Part shown: one piece after another, positions 5,786 through 8,931 of the stretch | Position numbering within the stretch: position 1 is the stretch's first letter | Layout of the letters: the number at the start of each line of letters is the position of its first letter | Origin: Chlorobiales bacterium | Lineage (GTDB): Bacteria > Bacteroidota > Chlorobiia > Chlorobiales > Chlorobiaceae | Direction of reading: 5' to 3' | NCBI GenBank assembly: GCA_022360355.1 | Contig: JAKSCY010000538.1 | Coordinates: forward strand, 1 to 8,931 | Length of the DNA stretch: 8,931 nt | Notes under the pieces: generated by a model | Databases searched by the model: none | Told to the model about the DNA's origin: nothing | Seen by the model: the letters and a program-made list of their open reading frames with translations, nothing else | Made by a program: the position numbers and the translations under genes

Positions 5786-6796
5786 TCACTCGATGCTCAA
5801 CTCTCCGTCAATAATCTGCTTGCGGATCTTCTCGACCCTGACATGTGCATCCTGACTGATCAATGCCGCGTTGTTTTGATTGTAAACATAATCAGTGTAT
5901 CGACCATCAAGACCGAAAACATTCATCCGGCCCCCCTGGAACGTTCCCGACTGAACCTGTTCGACGGTTGCAAAAACCGCACGGTCAATTGCTTTCGTGA
6001 TACTTGTCAGAACATATCCGGGTGCAAGCTCTTCCTGATCACGGTCGGTACCGATAACCAGGTTCTCCGTCTCGCGGGCCGCCTCGACAACACCAAGACC
6101 GCTCAACCCCGCTGCCTGATAGATGATATCAGCTCCCTTTGCATACTGCCCAAGTGCAAGCTCCTTGCCTTTCGCCGGATTTGTAAACGCACTCCCGGTC
6201 ATACCGATATACCCGGAAATGATGGTAATGTCGGGGTTCACATGTTTCGCTCCCGCTGTAAAACCATCCTGAAACTTTTTTATGATACTCGACTCCATCC
6301 CTCCTATAAAACCCACTGTATTGGATTTTGTTACCAGTCCTGCCAGTGCTCCGGCAAGAAACGAGCCCTGCTTATCCTGAAAGACAATGCCCGAAAGATT
6401 GGCGGGAATGTCCTCTCCCGGCTTCGAAAGGTAATCGATGCATGCAAAATATTTGTCAGGAAACTCTTCGGCCATTGCCGTTATGTCTTTGCTGAACAGC
6501 AAGCCTACTCCGAAAATCACCGGAACCGCCGGGTCGGCGGCAAGCTGCCGCAGGGCGGCTTCCCTGTCAGCACCCTCGCCTGAAGGCTCGATATACACAA
6601 TATCCACACCGAGAGAATCCCTGGACATTTCCAGCCCATGATACGCCGCATCGTTAAAGGACTTGTCTCCCCGGCCACCCACGTCAAAAACCATACCGAC
6701 CGTCATGCCGTCAGAGGAACCTTCCGACATCGGCTGCGGCGAACAGCCCGCCAGGAGCATCACCAGCATACCAAGAAAAATAAACGAGTGTTTCAT
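5786..6796 (-). CDS. BMP family (PnrA/Med-like) substrate-binding lipoprotein
   Basis: The 336-aa protein has a lipoprotein signal (hydrophobic FLGMLVMLLAGC, lipobox LAGC, cysteine 18). The mature part follows the Bmp/PnrA pattern: VGMVFDVGGRGDKSFNDAAYHG (33-54), FQDKQGSFLAGALAG (139-153), VGFIGGM...FQDGFTAGA (161-183), and IGTDRDQEELAPGYVLTSITKAI (248-270). These proteins are periplasmic-facing binding components of ABC importers, most often for purine or other nucleosides; in PnrA the aspartate in the GxDxDQ block (here D251) lies at the ligand-binding site. Length and motifs are complete. Unusually, no ATPase or permease gene lies on either side within the window. It is the first gene of the - strand cluster and is divergent from the CHAD gene. 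The GGA in its leader is 9 nt from the ATG, a weak ribosome site. Confidence 0.93.
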   Translation of the reverse strand: MKHSFIFLGMLVMLLAGCSPQPMSEGSSDGMTVGMVFDVGGRGDKSFNDAAYHGLEMSRDSLGVDIVYIEPSGEGADREAALRQLAADPAVPVIFGVGLLFSKDITAMAEEFPDKYFACIDYLSKPGEDIPANLSGIVFQDKQGSFLAGALAGLVTKSNTVGFIGGMESSIIKKFQDGFTAGAKHVNPDITIISGYIGMTGSAFTNPAKGKELALGQYAKGADIIYQAAGLSGLGVVEAARETENLVIGTDRDQEELAPGYVLTSITKAIDRAVFATVEQVQSGTFQGGRMNVFGLDGRYTDYVYNQNNAALISQDAHVRVEKIRKQIIDGELSIE

Positions 6797-6848
6797 ATGA
6801 CAACGTCCGATACCTGTTAGGAAAAAAGCTGCAATAACCCAAAATGAG

Positions 6849-6881
6849 AAAGGCGTAACTTAAGAAAAACTCCGCCTTTTT
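6849..6881. repeat. Inverted repeat with T tract in the divergent intergenic region
   Basis: AAAGGCG (6849-6855) and CGCCTTT (6873-6879) form a 7-bp perfect stem around a 17-nt loop; on the + strand it ends in TTTTT, on the - strand in CTTTCTCATTTT. It resembles a terminator but lies 53 bp before the bmp start. It could therefore be a leader attenuator for that gene or a block to antisense transcription running rightwards from it. No coding region ends here. Confidence 0.4.
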
Positions 6882-6911
6882 AAAAGCGATAACACAACTT
6901 CCGGGCGATTC

Positions 6912-6961
6912 GTCAACCGATCATAAAAAAAGCGGTTACGGCTGGCCTGTGTACGGTTGAC
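6912..6961. promoter_or_regulatory. Inverted repeat with outward TTGAC elements, possible operator
   Basis: GTCAACCG (6912-6919) and CGGTTGAC (6954-6961) are perfect complements 34 bp apart in the 267-bp region between the divergent bmp and CHAD genes. Each arm carries an outward-facing -35-like TTGAC: TTGACA at 6957-6962 on the + strand and TTGACG at 6911-6916 on the - strand. A third copy CGGTT (6933-6937) allows an alternative shorter hairpin with the left arm. Neither -35 has a convincing -10 at 16-18 bp, so the promoter reading is weak; a repressor or activator site is another option. Confidence 0.35.
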
Positions 6962-7007
6962 ATTTAACACAATGGACACACTGCAACAAAGCATTGAATG
7001 AAGTAAT

Positions 7008-7016
7008 TGCTATATT
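7008..7016 (+). promoter_or_regulatory. Extended -10 element, candidate CHAD-parA promoter
   Basis: TG at 7008-7009, one base, then TATATT (7011-7016) reproduces the extended -10 pattern seen before the small basic protein gene. No matching -35 is found at the usual distance (TTGAAT at 6994-6999 is too near). A start near 7023 would give a leader of about 40 nt before the ATG at 7064. Confidence 0.4.
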
Positions 7017-7063
7017 AACGAATAACTTGCGGGCGATAGGCGATATCCTACTACTCCTTTCTT

Positions 7064-8620
7064 ATGAGAATAAGTCTCGAACCGGAATATTTCAGCATAT
7101 CAGATACTTTTGACCTGACCGAACTTTTCGAGCGCACACATGTCCCTTTTTCTCTCAAGGCACAGCCACTAAAAAAGGAGTTGCTCCTCTGTTACGACAC
7201 TTTTGACTGGAAAGCCTGGAATAAAAAAACGGCGATTTTTCTCTGCCGCCGCCGCCTGAGTCTCGTCGATCTGAGGAACGGCAATGCAATCAGCCTCACA
7301 CCTTTCAGAAAAACACCGCAAAACTTTTTCCCTGAGGATATTAACGACGGAAAAGCAGGGTCAACGCTGAAAACCCTGTCAAAACTCAGGGCTTTTATCC
7401 GGCTTGGCTCTGTCGAAACGGAAGTTGCCGTCTGGCGGGCACTTGATGAAAACAGGAAAACCGTAGCCACTATCGAATTCCGTTCGATCCTGCCGCCCGC
7501 AACTCAACAACCTCAAGCATTCATAAAGCTGACCCCCGTCAGAGGCTACAGGAAGGAATTTGAACAACTTGCCGGGTGTCTGAAAAAAAGTCCCGCGTAT
7601 GCGGGGAAAACCTCATACCAGGAAATTTACTCGGCCATTCTTGCCGTTGTCGGGCTTGTTCCCGGCAGCTACGTCTCCAAGCCGTCTGTCAAGCTCAATC
7701 CCGAAAGCACCATACAGGATTCAGCCCGTGAGCTGTTGCTTTCGACACTTGAAATCATCCATGCCAACGAGACATGGATACCTAAAAATATCGATACGGA
7801 GTTTCTGCATGATTACCGGGTAGCCATTCGCAGAACCAGATCCATTCTTGCCCGGTTGAAGGGAATCTTCCCGCCTGACGAACTCTCCCGTTACAAGCAG
7901 GCTTTCAGAGAACTCGGAAAAAGAACAAACAACCTTCGAGACCAGGATGTTTATCTGCTTGAAGCGGAACGATTCAGAAATCTTCTCCCGATTGCCATGC
8001 GTGAATCGCTCGATCCTTTTTTCACCGATCTGAAAAACCGTCATAAAAAAGAGCTGAAGGTCTTTTCAAGCCACCTTGGCTCATCGTCCCATAAACAGCT
8101 TTTGCAGGAATGGAAATCCTTTCTCGACAACAACATATCTTCCGACCCCGAGGCAGTTCCCAATGCCCTAAAAGCAACATCCGATGTCGCTGTTTCTTCC
8201 ATCAGAAAAGCATGGAAAAAAGTCATCCGGCACGGGAGGGCAATGAGCCGTGAAGCCACTGATACCGAACTGCACGCCTTGCGGCTCGACTGTAAAAAGC
8301 TTCGTTATCTTCTGGAGTTTTATGCATCGCTCTTTCCTGCCAAAGCACTTCAACCGGCGACCCGCCAGTTAAAGATGCTTCAGGACAATCTCGGTGTTTT
8401 CGTCGATCTGTCGGTGCAACAACACTACCTCTACAGCTATCTTTCAAACCTCAGGTGCACAGCAGAAAACGTCCCTCTCGCCTCGGCACTCGGAGGCCTG
8501 GTGACGGCACTGTATCACGAGCGCGAAACTGTACGCATGGAATTTCACAATAGATTCGACAAATTTGACAAACCGGAAGCTGAAGCCCTTTTCAACGAAT
8601 TGCTCAACCATTACGGCTAA
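7064..8620 (+). CDS. CYTH-like/CHAD domain protein (polyphosphate-binding)
   Basis: The 518-aa protein has a C-terminal CHAD domain in two helical halves. The first spans about residues 218-345, with [12 protein letters not shown] (249-260) and [11 protein letters not shown] (288-298). The second spans about 372-515, with [16 protein letters not shown] (404-419) and [14 protein letters not shown] (436-449). The repeated conserved His and Arg/Lys helices bind inorganic polyphosphate in known CHAD proteins, which are found on polyphosphate granules. Residues about 1-170 look like a worn CYTH (triphosphate tunnel) domain: [38 protein letters not shown] and [14 protein letters not shown] fit, but the ExExK signature is absent, so catalysis is unlikely. 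It has no Shine-Dalgarno; CTCCTTTCTT precedes the ATG. Only one base separates it from the ParA-like gene, so the two are probably co-translated and functionally linked. It is cytoplasmic, without signal or membrane segments. Confidence 0.9.
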   Translation: MRISLEPEYFSISDTFDLTELFERTHVPFSLKAQPLKKELLLCYDTFDWKAWNKKTAIFLCRRRLSLVDLRNGNAISLTPFRKTPQNFFPEDINDGKAGSTLKTLSKLRAFIRLGSVETEVAVWRALDENRKTVATIEFRSILPPATQQPQAFIKLTPVRGYRKEFEQLAGCLKKSPAYAGKTSYQEIYSAILAVVGLVPGSYVSKPSVKLNPESTIQDSARELLLSTLEIIHANETWIPKNIDTEFLHDYRVAIRRTRSILARLKGIFPPDELSRYKQAFRELGKRTNNLRDQDVYLLEAERFRNLLPIAMRESLDPFFTDLKNRHKKELKVFSSHLGSSSHKQLLQEWKSFLDNNISSDPEAVPNALKATSDVAVSSIRKAWKKVIRHGRAMSREATDTELHALRLDCKKLRYLLEFYASLFPAKALQPATRQLKMLQDNLGVFVDLSVQQHYLYSYLSNLRCTAENVPLASALGGLVTALYHERETVRMEFHNRFDKFDKPEAEALFNELLNHYG

Positions 8621-8621
8621 T

Positions 8622-8931
8622 ATGAAAACCATCGCACTCTACAGTATCAAGGGCGGCGTTGGAAAAACCGCCTCCGCAGTAAACCTTGCGTATCTGTCCT
8701 CCGTCAGTGAACCGCCGACGCTTATCTGTGATCTCGACCCCCAGGGAGCAAGCTCCTTTTATTTCCGTATCGTTCCGAACAAAAAATACAGCAGTAAAAA
8801 ATTCCTCAAAGGCAACAAAAAGATCTACGACAACATCAAGGGAACGGACTTCGATAACCTTGACCTTCTTCCCTCCGATTTTTCCTACAGAAATCTGGAC
8901 ATCGAGCTGCTGGAAGAGAAAAAGCCCCAGA
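8622..8931 (+). CDS. ParA-type ATPase, N-terminal part (runs off the window)
   Basis: The visible 103 codons have no stop. Residues 10-16 are KGGVGKT, the deviant Walker A motif with the signature lysine (K10) that lets ParA/MinD/Soj ATPases form ATP-sandwich dimers. Residues 35-42, ICDLDPQG, are the Walker A' block typical of ParA proper (DxDPQG), rather than Min[21 protein letters not shown] (80-99) is the ParA-like stretch that follows. ParA ATPases bind DNA or membrane cooperatively and move or space cargos such as plasmids, chromosomes, carboxysomes or chemoreceptor clusters. The ATG is one base after the CHAD stop (TAA-T-ATG), suggesting reinitiation; there is no ribosome site. No ParB is visible. 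The link to a polyphosphate-binding partner suggests cargo positioning, which is inference; a cobyrinic-acid-synthase-type annotation is a common mislabel of this family. Confidence 0.9.
   Translation, partial: MKTIALYSIKGGVGKTASAVNLAYLSSVSEPPTLICDLDPQGASSFYFRIVPNKKYSSKKFLKGNKKIYDNIKGTDFDNLDLLPSDFSYRNLDIELLEEKKPQ

Noticed and set aside
5843..6583. Long open frame (246 codons) on the + strand opposite the bmp gene
   Set aside because: It is antisense to a fully recognisable BMP protein; its translation is Cys-, His- and Arg-rich with no known motif and no start signal.
6797..6960. Purine-type riboswitch in front of the BMP lipoprotein gene
   Set aside because: BMP genes in Firmicutes often have one, so I looked on the - strand, but the conserved TATA and loop-loop core of the purine riboswitch could not be found.
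6972..7001. Nine-codon open frame (MDTLQQSIE) in front of the CHAD gene as a leader peptide
   Set aside because: No ribosome site, no regulatory codon run, and it lies upstream of the better -10 element, so it may not be transcribed.
7045..7063. Strong AAAGGAG on the - strand suggesting a small leftward gene starting in the intergenic region
   Set aside because: No ATG, GTG or TTG lies 4-12 bases downstream of it on that strand.
7592..7605. CCCGC-GTAT-GCGGG hairpin in the CHAD gene linker region
   Set aside because: Only 5 bp, inside coding sequence, with no T tract; easily due to chance.

Overview
The window is an ordinary-looking bacterial chromosomal segment, roughly half G+C and densely coded on both strands. 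No RNA gene, insertion sequence, phage gene or CRISPR array was seen. The style of the proteins, including a small lysine-rich protein resembling the DUF4295 family of Bacteroidota, and the near absence of Shine-Dalgarno sites point to the Bacteroidota/Chlorobiota group. Green sulfur bacteria (Chlorobium, Prosthecochloris and relatives) are my best guess. This is inference from sequence style, not from a database match.

Left part, + strand: the 3' end of a dihydroorotase gene (1-185) is followed by a 228-bp gap. That gap carries a well-formed extended -10 promoter, a small leader hairpin and a perfect tandem 8-bp repeat. They lead into a 64-aa basic protein (414-608) that ends in a textbook intrinsic terminator (630-664). 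A stand-alone class I SAM methyltransferase follows (696-1460) and abuts the next, convergent gene with no spacer.

Middle part, - strand: five genes run leftwards from 6796 to 1461 and could form one transcript. In order they are a BMP/PnrA-type substrate-binding lipoprotein, a coiled-coil lipoprotein, an extended-SDR NAD(P)-dependent epimerase/reductase, a four-domain DUF294 protein (cNMP-like, CBS pair, nucleotidyltransferase, C-terminal domain) and a DEDDh 3'-5' exonuclease. The last four are packed with gaps of 0, 12 and -8 bp. The DUF294 and exonuclease pair is a known recurring neighbourhood in other phyla. The first gene is separated from the second by 82 bp with no visible terminator.

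Right part: a 267-bp divergent intergenic region holds two inverted repeats and promoter-like elements. It precedes a + strand pair: a 518-aa CYTH-like/CHAD protein (7064-8620) and, one base after its stop, a ParA-type deviant Walker ATPase cut by the window edge (8622-8931). CHAD domains bind polyphosphate and ParA-type ATPases position cellular cargo, so this tight pair is the most suggestive candidate for an uncharacterised system. One possibility is positioning or partitioning of polyphosphate granules.
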